Shown one piece after another: positions 8,507-16,733 of a DNA stretch of 36,200 nucleotides. The notes beneath the pieces are model-generated. The model saw only the letters and a list, made by a program, of their open reading frames with translations. It did no database searches and was not told the origin of the DNA. Position 1 is the first letter of the stretch. Each line of letters starts with the position of its first letter. A program made the position numbers and the translations under genes. The stretch covers positions 1-36,200 of the forward strand of contig NZ_CANCLE010000017.1 in the NCBI RefSeq assembly GCF_947378715.1, given 5' to 3'. Source of the stretch: Phenylobacterium aquaticum (GTDB lineage: Bacteria; Pseudomonadota; Alphaproteobacteria; Caulobacterales; Caulobacteraceae).

Positions 8507-9478
8507 CTATCCCAGCATGCCTTTGCGCCTCATCCAGCCCAGCACCAGGTCCGGCCAGGCCTGGGCGGGCTTGCCGGCGGCGAAGCGGATGCCGAAGCCA
8601 TGGCCGCCTTCCTCGAACAGGTGGGCCTCGACCGGGACATGGGCGGCGCGCAGGGCGGCCAGCAGGCGCAGGCTGTTCTCCACCGGCACGCTGCGGTCGT
8701 CGAGGGCGTGGACCAGCATGACCGGCGGGGCGTCCGGTCGCGCCAGGGCCTCCAGGGAATAGGCCGCTGTGCGGTCCAGGCTCGGCGCCTCGCCCAGCAG
8801 GTTCCTGCGTGACCCGACATGGGCGATGGCGGCGTCCATGCTGGCCACCGGATACATCAGGATGGAGATGTCCGGCCGGGCCGAGACCTGGTCGACGGAG
8901 TCGATCGGCGCATAGACGGGACGGTCGAAGGCGAGCGTCAACATGCCGGCCACATGGCCCCCGGCCGAGAAGCCGATCACCCCCAGGCGGTGCGGATCGA
9001 CTCCATAGTCCGCGGCGTGGAAGCGGATCAGACGCAGGGCCCGTTGGGCGTCCTGCAGGGGCGTGTCCGGCCCCGCCGCCCAGCCTTCCTGCGGCAGGCG
9101 ATAGGTCATGACGAACACCGTGACCCCCGAGGCCGCGAACCGTTCGGCCGCCTCGTAGCCCTCCTTGTCCATCACCACCCAGGCATAGCCGCCGCCGGGC
9201 GCCATCAGCAGCGCCGCGCCATTGGCGTGGGCGGGGCGGAAGACGGTCAGGGTCGGGCGGGTGACGCCCTTGATGATGCGGTCGCGCAGGCCACCCGGCG
9301 TCAGGGGCCGTTCCACCACCTCTTCCCGCGCCGTGGCGTGTTCGCCGCCGGGCGCAGGGCCGGGCCAGATCGCGATGACCGCATGGCCCGCAACGAACGG
9401 GCTGTCCTCGGCCTCGGCCGCAGTCGCCAGGCCCAGGGCGGCGAGGACTGAGATCAGCAGTTTGGTAACCGGTGTCAT
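8507..9478 (-). CDS. Secreted alpha/beta hydrolase (esterase/acetylxylan-esterase-like)
   Basis: A 323-residue alpha/beta hydrolase with a Sec signal peptide (MTPVTKLLISVLAALGLATA, cleavage near AEA). The mature enzyme has the oxyanion segment APGGGYAWVVMDKEGYEAA, nucleophile elbow GFSAGG, acid segment LVHALDDRSVP and histidine segment EEGGHGFG. The order and spacing match the secreted esterase group annotated as xylanase/acetylxylan esterase or BD-FAE-like, which remove acyl groups from plant polysaccharides. With the GH3 gene nearby this suggests some carbohydrate-degrading capacity (inference). It lies downstream of the PBP1a gene on the same strand with a 48-bp gap, and ahead of the LMW-phosphatase-like gene. 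Confidence 0.88.
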   Translation of the reverse strand: MTPVTKLLISVLAALGLATAAEAEDSPFVAGHAVIAIWPGPAPGGEHATAREEVVERPLTPGGLRDRIIKGVTRPTLTVFRPAHANGAALLMAPGGGYAWVVMDKEGYEAAERFAASGVTVFVMTYRLPQEGWAAGPDTPLQDAQRALRLIRFHAADYGVDPHRLGVIGFSAGGHVAGMLTLAFDRPVYAPIDSVDQVSARPDISILMYPVASMDAAIAHVGSRRNLLGEAPSLDRTAAYSLEALARPDAPPVMLVHALDDRSVPVENSLRLLAALRAAHVPVEAHLFEEGGHGFGIRFAAGKPAQAWPDLVLGWMRRKGMLG

Positions 9479-9526
9479 GTGGCGATGCTAGGCCGGGCGA
9501 CGCCGCAGGGGAAGGGCCGGCGCGCG

Positions 9527-11830
9527 CTAGCCCCTTGGGGGCGGGACGGTGGGCGGCGAGGGCGCCGGCGCGGCGGGCGCGGTGGGCATGGCCGCATCGC
9601 CTTCGGCAGGCGGTGCGCCGTCCGCGCCGGGCGGAAGCTCGACCATGGGCGACACGGGATCGACCGGGGTCAGGTCCTCTTCCATCGGCGTGTCCGCCTC
9701 GTCGGTCACGGCGGGAGCCGGCGGCGCGCCGCGGCCCACGGCATAGGTGGCGAAGGCGCGCCAGATCTGGGCGGGCAGACCACCGCCGACCACGCCGTTC
9801 ATGGCGCTGTTGTCGTCATTGCCGACCCAGACCCCGACCACCAGGTCGTCGACATAGCCGATGAACAGGGCGTCGCGATAATTCTGGGTGGTGCCGGTCT
9901 TGCCAAAGGCCCCGGGGATGGCTGCGGCGACGCCGGTGCCGTGCTGGGTGGCGGAACGCAGCAGGTCGCGCATGCCGGCCAGCTCCGCCTTGCCCAGCGG
10001 CACGGCGGGCTTGCGCCGCCGCCAGTCGGCCAGTCCGTGGGGGATCACTGGCCCCTCGCCGGCGGCGATGGCGGCATAGGCGGCGGTCAGCTGCACCAGG
10101 CTCATGGGACCGGTGCCGAGCGCCAGGGTCAGGTCGTTGGGGATCGGTTCATTGACGCCCAGGGAGCGCACGGTGCGGACGATCTCATCGCGGCCGACGA
10201 TCTTGGCCAGCCGTACGGCGGCGGCGTTGGACGAGGCGGCGAAGGCGGTGATCAGCGGCACTTCGCGGCCGGCGTACTTGCCCTCGTGGTTCTTGGGCGT
10301 CCAGCCGCTGATCTGCACCGGGGTGTCGAGGATCGGGCTGTTCGGGGTCCAGCCCTGGCGCAGGGCGGTCAGATAGACGAACAGCTTGAAGGCCGAGCCG
10401 GGCTGGCGCTCGCCGTCGGCGCGGTTGAACTGGCTTAGCTTGTAGTCGCGGCCGCCAACCATGGCGATCACCCGGCCGTCGGGGCGCATGGCCACCAGGG
10501 CGCCCTGGGTGGCGTGCAGCACCGGGCCATCGCGGTCCAGGAACTGGTTGAGGATCTTCTCGGCCTGGGCCTGCAATTCGGGGTCCAGGGTGGTCCGCAC
10601 CACCGTCTCCCCATAGCGGCCCTCGAAGGCCGCGCGGGCCTGGGGCATCATCCAATCGGCGAAATAGGAGCCGGTGGGCAGCCTGGTCGGACGCGGCGCG
10701 ATCACCACCGAGCGGGCCGCTTCCTCCGCCTGGGCCTTGGTGATGGCCCCGGTCTCGACCATGGCCGCCAGCACCACGCGCATCCGCGCCCGCGCGCCCT
10801 GCGGGTTCTCGCTCGGGGCCAGGCGCGACGGCGCCTTGACCAGGCCGGCCAGCATGGCGGCCTCGCCGAGGCTCAGCTGCTCCGGCGGCTTGGCGAAATA
10901 CCGCTGGGAGGCCGAGCGCAGCCCAAAGGCGCTGTCGCCGAAATAGACCGAGGACAGGTAGCGCGAGAGGATCTCGTCCTTGGAGAGCCGGGTCTCCAGA
11001 TAGAGGGCGATCAGCGCCTCCTGGAGCTTGCGCTTCAGGGTGCGCTTGTTGGTCAGGAAGGCGTTCTTGGCCAGCTGCTGGGTGATGGTCGAGCCGCCCT
11101 GCACGCCTTCGCCGGCCTGGGCGTTGCGATGCAGCGCCCGCAGTATGCCCAGCGGATCGACCCCCATGTGCTGATAGAAGCGGCGGTCCTCGATGGCGAC
11201 GAAGGCGTTGGGCACCACCTTGGGCAGCTTGGCGACCTCGATCGGCGCTTCCTTGTAGGACCCGCGCCGGGCGATCGGCTGGCCATTGTCGGCCACCAGC
11301 ACCAGGGTCGGGCTGGCCAGGGGCTCCAGCGCCCGGTTCAGGGGCAGGGCCCAAAGCAGGGAGCCGATCACCGCGACCACGGTCAGCACGATCGCCGCCA
11401 CGACCCCCAGCAGCAGGGGCCGGCTCTTCCAGAGCGGCGGCCCGGCGGGTTCGGCGCGCTTGGGGCGCGGACGGCCGACGGCGGCGACCCAGGCCTCGGG
11501 TTCGGGGATGGGCTCGGGCGCCGGCGCCTCGACGACGGGCTCAGGCTCAGGCGCGGCCTCGGCGGCGACATCAACGTCCAGCGCCTCGGTGACAACCCCC
11601 GCTTTGGGCTTGGCCCTGGACTTGCGAACTCGCTTGGGCTCGGGCGGCCCAGGTTCGACGGCTTCGGTCGGCGCGGTCGCGTCGGCCTCCCCGCCAGCTT
11701 CAGACTTGCGCTTGGCTCTCGACTTGCGAACCCGCCTGGGCTTGGCGGGCGCGTCCGGCGCGGACTCGGCCGGAACGGAGTCGGCCAAAACGGACTCGGC
11801 AGGTGTCTCTGGGTCGAGAGGTTCGGACAT
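9527..11830 (-). CDS. Penicillin-binding protein 1A (class A, bifunctional)
   Basis: A 767-residue class A PBP that polymerises and cross-links peptidoglycan at the inner membrane. The ATG at 11830 (MSEPLDPET) is preferred to a GTG 51 bp upstream. Residues 1-135 form a low-complexity Pro/Ala/Glu-rich cytoplasmic tail carrying two copies of a basic motif (RVRKSRAK). A single anchor follows (LLLGVVAAIVLTVVAVIGSL). The glycosyltransferase-51 domain shows IEDRRFYQHMGVDP and GGSTITQQLAKN. The transpeptidase domain shows SAFK (SxxK), SSN (SxN) and KTGTT (KTG). A Pro-rich tail of about 60 residues ends the protein. The long basic N-tail is unusual. Identity is firm; which PBP1a paralogue it is cannot be told. 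Confidence 0.95.
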   Translation of the reverse strand: MSEPLDPETPAESVLADSVPAESAPDAPAKPRRVRKSRAKRKSEAGGEADATAPTEAVEPGPPEPKRVRKSRAKPKAGVVTEALDVDVAAEAAPEPEPVVEAPAPEPIPEPEAWVAAVGRPRPKRAEPAGPPLWKSRPLLLGVVAAIVLTVVAVIGSLLWALPLNRALEPLASPTLVLVADNGQPIARRGSYKEAPIEVAKLPKVVPNAFVAIEDRRFYQHMGVDPLGILRALHRNAQAGEGVQGGSTITQQLAKNAFLTNKRTLKRKLQEALIALYLETRLSKDEILSRYLSSVYFGDSAFGLRSASQRYFAKPPEQLSLGEAAMLAGLVKAPSRLAPSENPQGARARMRVVLAAMVETGAITKAQAEEAARSVVIAPRPTRLPTGSYFADWMMPQARAAFEGRYGETVVRTTLDPELQAQAEKILNQFLDRDGPVLHATQGALVAMRPDGRVIAMVGGRDYKLSQFNRADGERQPGSAFKLFVYLTALRQGWTPNSPILDTPVQISGWTPKNHEGKYAGREVPLITAFAASSNAAAVRLAKIVGRDEIVRTVRSLGVNEPIPNDLTLALGTGPMSLVQLTAAYAAIAAGEGPVIPHGLADWRRRKPAVPLGKAELAGMRDLLRSATQHGTGVAAAIPGAFGKTGTTQNYRDALFIGYVDDLVVGVWVGNDDNSAMNGVVGGGLPAQIWRAFATYAVGRGAPPAPAVTDEADTPMEEDLTPVDPVSPMVELPPGADGAPPAEGDAAMPTAPAAPAPSPPTVPPPRG

Positions 11831-11920
11831 GCACACGCCGCCAGTCGGGGCCGAGACCCCGGAAAGCGCGCTTCCTATCACAGGCGGTCAGCGATCCAAG
11901 CCCGGCGTGGCCTTCCGCGT

Positions 11921-12334
11921 CTAGTAGCTCTTCAGAAGCAGGCTGGTCTCGGTCACCCCGATGCCGTCGATGCGGCGAATGGCGTCCAGAGTCTCGGAGA
12001 ACCCGGCCAGGCTCTCGGTGGCGAGGTCCACCACCAGGTCCCAGCGGCCATTGGTCGAGTGGATGGCGGCGACCTGCGGGAAACCGCGCAGGGCGCGCAC
12101 CACGGCCTGGGTGCGGTCGCCCTTGACCTCGACGCTCATCACCGCCCGGACCTGCGGGTCCTCGACGCCGCGGGTGCGGATGGTGAAGCCCAGGATCGCG
12201 CCCCGGGCCAGCAGCCGCTCGATGCGGTTCTGCACCGTGCCACGGCTGACCTTGAGGTCGGCGGCCAGGTTCGCAGCGGGGATTCGTGCGTCCTGCCGCA
12301 GCCGGGCGATGATCTGGCGGTCGAGATCGTCCAT
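11921..12334 (-). CDS. Lrp/AsnC family transcriptional regulator
   Basis: A 137-residue Lrp/AsnC regulator. The N-terminal HTH starts at once, MDDLDRQIIARLRQDARIPA, with recognition segment LKVSRGTVQNRIERL. The C-terminal RAM/effector domain (residues 60-137) contains VMSVEVKGDRTQAVVRALRG and ends GVTETSLLLKSY. Such proteins sense amino acids and often control divergent genes. Here the divergent pair is an arginine dihydrolase-like gene and ornithine aminotransferase, so arginine or ornithine is the likely signal (inference). Two TGACGTTT direct repeats sit at and just upstream of its own start, which would fit autoregulation. The gene is downstream of, but divergent from, argZ-rocD, and 90 bp ahead of the PBP1a start on the same strand. 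Confidence 0.93.
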   Translation of the reverse strand: MDDLDRQIIARLRQDARIPAANLAADLKVSRGTVQNRIERLLARGAILGFTIRTRGVEDPQVRAVMSVEVKGDRTQAVVRALRGFPQVAAIHSTNGRWDLVVDLATESLAGFSETLDAIRRIDGIGVTETSLLLKSY

Positions 12335-12362
12335 GACGTTTGGATATTCTGTTCTGACGTTT
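12334..12362. promoter_or_regulatory. Two TGACGTTT direct repeats, 21 bp apart
   Basis: Identical 8-bp copies lie at 12334-12341 and 12355-12362, start to start 21 bp, that is two helical turns. They lie in the Lrp/argZ divergent gap. Lrp proteins wrap DNA through phased sites, so this is a candidate binding region. Confidence 0.35.
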
Positions 12363-12425
12363 CGGCAGTAATTCAGGCTAAATGTAGCATGTTCTCGGCT
12401 TTCTGATAGCGCGTGGCACGTCCAG

Positions 12426-12445
12426 CCTTTGGGTCACCCCAAAGG
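12426..12445 (+). promoter_or_regulatory. Perfect hairpin in argZ leader, right arm overlapping AAAGG
   Basis: CCTTTGGG (12426-12433), a 4-nt spacer TCAC, and CCCAAAGG (12438-12445) form a perfect 8-bp inverted repeat ending 13 nt before the argZ-like ATG. The right arm contains AAAGG, part of the only Shine-Dalgarno-like stretch (AAAGGAAAG), so the hairpin could mask it. It could equally be a protein-binding dyad. Confidence 0.5.
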
Positions 12446-12458
12446 AAAGCCTCCGAGC

Positions 12459-13319
12459 ATGACCCCGCGCTTCCTGATGACCGACCCGGCCTGGTTCGAT
12501 GTCAGCTACAGCATCAATCCCTGGATGCGTCCCGACGCCTGGGCGACCCACCGCAAGACCGAGGCCATCGCCGCCTCCGCCGCCCTGCGCCGCGCCCTGG
12601 AGTCCTGTGGCGCCCTGGTCGAGATGGTTCCCGCCGTCGAGGGCCTGCCCGACCTGGTGTTCCCGGCCAACGCCGCCGTGGTGCTGGATGGAAGGGCCCT
12701 GCTGGCCCGCTTCCGCCATCCCGAACGCCAGGGCGAGGAAGCCCCCTTCCGCGCCGCCTTCGAGCGCCTGGCCGACCGGGGCCTGATCTCGGAGATCGTC
12801 GAGCTGCCGGCCGGCCTGACCCACGAGGGCGCCGGCGACGGCCTTTGGGACGAGACCCGCCAGCTGTTCTGGACCGGCCACGGGCCGCGTTCGCATCGCG
12901 CGGCCTCCGACGTCATCGGCCAGGTGTTCGGCCGCCCGGTGGTCCCGCTGGAGCTGGCGACTGAGGCCTATTACCACCTCGACACCTGCTTCCGGCCGCT
13001 GAGCGGCGGCGAGGTGCTCTACTACCCGCCGGCCTTCACCGCCGCCGGCCTGGCCGCCATCGAGGCGCATGTGGCCCCGGCCGACCGGATCATCGCCACG
13101 GACGAGGACGCCCAGGCCTTCTGCGTCAACGCCGTCTGCCTGGACCGCACCGTGATCATGGCCCGCGCGCCGGAGCGCCTGGCCCAGCGCCTGACCGCGC
13201 GCGGCTACGCCCTCGCCGAGGTCGACCTCGATCCGTTCATCCTGTCTGGCGGCGCGGCCTTCTGCATGACCCTGCGCCTCGACCTCGCCAGCCAGCCCGT
13301 CCTCGCCCTCCAGAAGTGA
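12459..13319 (+). CDS. argZ: ArgZ-like arginine dihydrolase (amidinotransferase-fold hydrolase)
   Basis: A 286-residue guanidino-group-modifying enzyme of the DDAH/arginine deiminase superfamily. The ATG at 12459 is preferred to an in-frame TTG upstream because AAAGGAAAG precedes it and homologues start at this FLMTDPAWFDVSYSINPWM segment. It resembles the catalytic domain of cyanobacterial ArgZ/AgrE: PDLVFPANAAVV with Asn71, RFRHPERQGEE, YHLDTCFRPLSGG with His173, and GGAAFCMTLRL with Cys269. From memory, ArgZ needs Asn71, a His and a Cys in the same places to turn arginine into ornithine, CO2 and two ammonia. Cyanobacterial ArgZ has a large extra C-terminal part that is absent here. The rocD gene downstream supports an ornithine product. 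Dimethylargininase remains an alternative. Confidence 0.75.
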   Translation: MTPRFLMTDPAWFDVSYSINPWMRPDAWATHRKTEAIAASAALRRALESCGALVEMVPAVEGLPDLVFPANAAVVLDGRALLARFRHPERQGEEAPFRAAFERLADRGLISEIVELPAGLTHEGAGDGLWDETRQLFWTGHGPRSHRAASDVIGQVFGRPVVPLELATEAYYHLDTCFRPLSGGEVLYYPPAFTAAGLAAIEAHVAPADRIIATDEDAQAFCVNAVCLDRTVIMARAPERLAQRLTARGYALAEVDLDPFILSGGAAFCMTLRLDLASQPVLALQK

Positions 13320-13327
13320 GTTCCGCC

Positions 13328-14557
13328 ATGACCACGACCACCCTCGCCCGCTCGCCCTCCGCCGCCCTCCTGATCGAGAAGGAGCAGCACTACGGCGCCC
13401 GCAACTACAAGCCGCTGGATGTCGTCCTGACCCGGGGCGAAGGCGTCCATGTCTGGGATGTGGACGGCAACCGCTATCTCGACTGTCTGTCGGCCTATTC
13501 GGCGGTGAACCAGGGCCACTGCCACCCCCGCATCCTGGCGGCCATGACCGAGCAGGCCTCGCGTCTGACCCTCACCAGCCGGGCCTTCCGCAACGACCAG
13601 CTGCCGGCCTTCTATGAGGAGCTGTGCGAACTGACCAATTCCCACATGGTCCTGCCGATGAACTCCGGCGCCGAGGCCGTGGAAAGCGCGCTGAAGGTGG
13701 TCAGGAAGTGGGGCTATGAGGTCAAGGGGGTAGCCGACGGCCAGGCCGAGATCATCGTCTGTTCCGAGAACTTCCACGGCCGGACGCTGGCCATTGTCGG
13801 CTTCTCATCGGATGACCAGACCCGGGGCGGCTTCGGTCCCTTCGCGCCGGGCTTCAAGATCATCCCGTTCGGCGACGCCGCCGCCTTGGAAGCCGCCATC
13901 GGCCCCAACACCGTGGGCTTCCTGGTCGAGCCGATCCAGGGCGAGGCCGGGGTGATCATCCCGCCGGACGGCTATTTCACGCGAGTTCGCGAGATCTGCA
14001 CCCGGCGCAATGTCGTGCTGATCCTGGACGAGATCCAGACCGGCCTCGGCCGCACCGGCAAGCTGCTGGCCGAGCAGCATGAGGGGATCGAGGCGGACCT
14101 GACCCTGGTCGGCAAGGCCCTGGCCGGCGGCTTCTATCCGGTCTCGGCCGTGCTCTCCAACACCGAAGTTCTGGGGGTGCTGAAGCCGGGCGACCACGGC
14201 TCGACCTTCGGCGGCAACCCGCTCGCCTGCGCGGTCGCCCGCATGGCGCTGAAGGTGCTGGTCGAGGAAGGCATGATCGAGAATTCCGCCCGCATGGGCG
14301 AACGGCTGAAGACCAGCCTGGCGTCCATCGGCCACCCGGCGATCAAGCAGGTGCGCGGACGCGGCCTGATGCTGGCGGTGGAGCTGCACCCCGAGGCGGG
14401 CGGCGCGCGGCCGCTGTGCGAGGCGCTGAAGGGCCTGGGCCTCCTGGCCAAGGACACCCATGACCACACCGTCCGCCTCGCCCCGCCCCTGATCCTCACC
14501 GCCGATCAGGCGGATTGGATTTCGGAACAGGTCGAGGCGGCGTTGGGGTCGATCTAG
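13328..14557 (+). CDS. rocD: Ornithine aminotransferase (ornithine-oxo-acid transaminase)
   Basis: A 409-residue PLP-dependent class III aminotransferase that moves the delta-amino group of ornithine to 2-oxoglutarate, giving glutamate semialdehyde. Diagnostic segments are HYGARNYKPLDVVLTRGEG, DGNRYLDCLSAYSAVNQGHC, MNSGAEAVESALK, the PLP-Asp region LILDEIQTGLGRTG and the PLP-lysine segment LVGKALAGGFYPVSAV. The first of these is typical of ornithine rather than acetylornithine aminotransferase. The ATG at 13328 lies 8 bp after the argZ-like stop, with AAGTGAG as ribosome site; a GTG overlapping that stop is an alternative. It is in an operon with argZ and converges with the PQQ dehydrogenase gene (3-bp gap). 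Confidence 0.95.
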   Translation: MTTTTLARSPSAALLIEKEQHYGARNYKPLDVVLTRGEGVHVWDVDGNRYLDCLSAYSAVNQGHCHPRILAAMTEQASRLTLTSRAFRNDQLPAFYEELCELTNSHMVLPMNSGAEAVESALKVVRKWGYEVKGVADGQAEIIVCSENFHGRTLAIVGFSSDDQTRGGFGPFAPGFKIIPFGDAAALEAAIGPNTVGFLVEPIQGEAGVIIPPDGYFTRVREICTRRNVVLILDEIQTGLGRTGKLLAEQHEGIEADLTLVGKALAGGFYPVSAVLSNTEVLGVLKPGDHGSTFGGNPLACAVARMALKVLVEEGMIENSARMGERLKTSLASIGHPAIKQVRGRGLMLAVELHPEAGGARPLCEALKGLGLLAKDTHDHTVRLAPPLILTADQADWISEQVEAALGSI

Positions 14558-14560
14558 GGT

Positions 14561-16666
14561 CTAGTTCGTGGCGGCTGCGGCCGCCGGAGCGGCCTGGGCC
14601 TTGTGGGCTTCCGTGATGATGTAGGCGCGGATGTCCTCGGCGTCCTTGGCGGTGATGAACTTGGTGAAGCTCACCATGCCGTGGGACTTGCGGGCCCCGT
14701 CCAGCACCACCGATTTGAAGTTGTCCTCGGAGGTGATCATCTGGGACTTCTTCAGGTCGGGCAGATAGGAGCCCGAGGCGTTGGGGCCATGGCAGACCTG
14801 GCAGTTCTCATGGAACTGCACGAAGCCGTTCTTGGCGTCGCCCTTGGAGGAGATGGCGGTCAGGTCCAGAGCCGGCACCTCCTGCACTTCATAGGCCGGC
14901 GCCGTGGCCTTGCCGCCCAGCTTGAACACCATCAGACGGCCGGGCATGCGCGGCTGGTTGCCCAGCAGCACGGAGGCCGAGACCGGCCCGCCGCCGCCAT
15001 AGCCGACCATCACCGCCACATATTGCTCGCCATCGATCTGATAGCTGGCGGGGGCGGCGACGACGCCATTGGTGGTCTTGTAGCTCCACAGCTTGGTCCC
15101 GTTGGCCGCGTCATAGGCGACGAACTGGCCCTCGGCCGAGCCCTGGAACACCAGGCCGCCGGCCGTGGACATCACCCCGGCGTTCCAGAAATAGGGGTGC
15201 TCGACGGTCCAACGGGCCTTCTGGGCCACCGGGTCCCAGGCGATCAGCTGGCCTTTGAACATGGCCTTCAGGCCGGCCAGGGTCGCCTTGTCTTCCGGCA
15301 GGGCGTTGGCCAGCAGATTGGTGCCGACGTTCCAGCCGCCCGGCTTGTACTTGAACTCCTTGATGTTCGTATAGGCGAAGGGCGAGGCCTGGGCCGGGAT
15401 ATAGACCAGGCCGGTCTGGGGGCTGTAGCTCATCGGGTGCCAGTTGTGGGCGCCCAGCGGGCCGGGCAGCTGCAGGGACGGAGCGTCCTTGTAGCGGGCG
15501 GCCGGGTTCTCGATCGGCCGGCCGGTGACCGGATCCACGCCCGTAGCCCAGGTCTGGGGCACGAAGCCCTTGGCCGAGATCAGCTTTCCCGTGGCCCGGT
15601 CGAGCACATAGAAGAAGCCATTCTTCGGCGCCTGCATCAGCACCTTCTGCGGCTTACCGTCGAGGGTCAGGTCGGCCAGGATGATGTGCTGAGTGGCGGT
15701 GTAGTCCCAGCTCTCGCCGGGCGTCGTCTGATAGTGCCAGACATATTCCCCGGTGTCGGGCTTGAGCGCCAGGATCGAGGAGACGAACAGATTGTCGCCC
15801 TTGCCGTCCGAACGCTTCAGGTGGTTCCAGGGGGTGCCATTGCCGACGCCCAGATAGACGATGTCGAGATCCGGATCATAGGCCATGGAGTCCCAGACCG
15901 TGGCCCCGCCGCCGGTCTGTTTCCAGACCTCGCCATACCAGGTGCCGGCGGCCTTCTCGGCCATGATCTTGTCGGAGGCCGCGCCGTCCGGCTTACCCTC
16001 AGGATTGGGGGCCGTGTAGAAGCGCCAGACCATCTTGCCGGTGGCGGTGTCATAGGCGCTGATATAGCCGCGCACGCCATATTCGGCGCCGCCGTTGCCG
16101 ATCAGCACCTTGTCCTTGATGATCCTGGGCGCCCCGGTGATCGTGTAGGGCTTGCCGACATCGGTGGTCTGCACCGACCAGACCGGCTTGCCGGTGGCGG
16201 CGTCGAGCGCGATCAGGCGGCCGTCGAGGGCGCCGAAATAGACCCGGCCCTTCCAGACGGCGACGCCGCGATTGACCACGTCACAGCAGGCGTCGAAGCC
16301 CTTGGTCCCGTCGACCTTGGGATCGAAGGCCCACTTCTGCTCGCCGGTCTTGGCGTCGAAGGCGAAGACCTTGGACCAGGCGGTGGTGACATAGAGCACG
16401 CCGTCGACCTCGACCGGCGTGGCCTCCTGGCCGCGATCGGTGTCGAACTGATGGAACCAGGCCAGGCCCAGCTGGCTGACATTCTTGGTGTCGATCTTGG
16501 TGAGCGGGCTGTAGCGCTGTTCGTCATAGGTGTGGCCGACCGACAGCCAGTCTCCGCCGGTCGCGGCCTTGGCCAGGCGCGCGCCATCGACATTGCCCGG
16601 CTTGGCGTTGCAGCCGGCCAGAGCGGCGGTCATCGCAAGCGCGAGGACGATCTTGGTGAACTTCAT
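14561..16666 (-). CDS. PQQ-dependent alcohol dehydrogenase with C-terminal cytochrome c, lipoprotein
   Basis: A 701-residue quinohaemoprotein of the methanol/ethanol dehydrogenase family. A lipoprotein signal (MKFTKIVLALAMTAALAGC, lipidated Cys19) replaces the usual cleaved Sec peptide. The eight-bladed PQQ propeller follows, with adjacent Cys127-Cys128 (FDACCDVVNRG), the vicinal disulfide next to PQQ, and WDSMAYDPDLDIVYLGVGNG, which supplies a catalytic Asp. The C-terminal haem domain has CQVCH (Cys622, Cys625, His626) with a Met ligand expected in the last 70 residues. It oxidises alcohols in the periplasm and passes electrons to its own haem. The ATG has a strong GGGAGG site. No PQQ biosynthesis gene is nearby. 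Confidence 0.94.
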   Translation of the reverse strand: MKFTKIVLALAMTAALAGCNAKPGNVDGARLAKAATGGDWLSVGHTYDEQRYSPLTKIDTKNVSQLGLAWFHQFDTDRGQEATPVEVDGVLYVTTAWSKVFAFDAKTGEQKWAFDPKVDGTKGFDACCDVVNRGVAVWKGRVYFGALDGRLIALDAATGKPVWSVQTTDVGKPYTITGAPRIIKDKVLIGNGGAEYGVRGYISAYDTATGKMVWRFYTAPNPEGKPDGAASDKIMAEKAAGTWYGEVWKQTGGGATVWDSMAYDPDLDIVYLGVGNGTPWNHLKRSDGKGDNLFVSSILALKPDTGEYVWHYQTTPGESWDYTATQHIILADLTLDGKPQKVLMQAPKNGFFYVLDRATGKLISAKGFVPQTWATGVDPVTGRPIENPAARYKDAPSLQLPGPLGAHNWHPMSYSPQTGLVYIPAQASPFAYTNIKEFKYKPGGWNVGTNLLANALPEDKATLAGLKAMFKGQLIAWDPVAQKARWTVEHPYFWNAGVMSTAGGLVFQGSAEGQFVAYDAANGTKLWSYKTTNGVVAAPASYQIDGEQYVAVMVGYGGGGPVSASVLLGNQPRMPGRLMVFKLGGKATAPAYEVQEVPALDLTAISSKGDAKNGFVQFHENCQVCHGPNASGSYLPDLKKSQMITSEDNFKSVVLDGARKSHGMVSFTKFITAKDAEDIRAYIITEAHKAQAAPAAAAATN

Positions 16667-16733
16667 AGTGCCTCCCAGCAGCCGTCGCTGCGGCCTTGGG
16701 CGGCACTATGCGCCTGACGCTAGGGCCTGCAAG

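Noticed and set aside
9549..9746. Short plus-strand open frame opposite the PBP1a C-terminal tail
   Set aside because: Gly/Ala/Ser-rich shadow of a Pro-rich coding region, with no ribosome site.
14603..16717. A 704-codon open frame on the plus strand, antisense to the PQQ dehydrogenase
   Set aside because: The product is a His/Gly/Asp-rich shadow without family motifs; the minus strand encodes a complete, recognised enzyme. Similar long shadows oppose the M3 peptidase, S9 peptidase, PBP1a, tacA and acyl-CoA synthetase genes.
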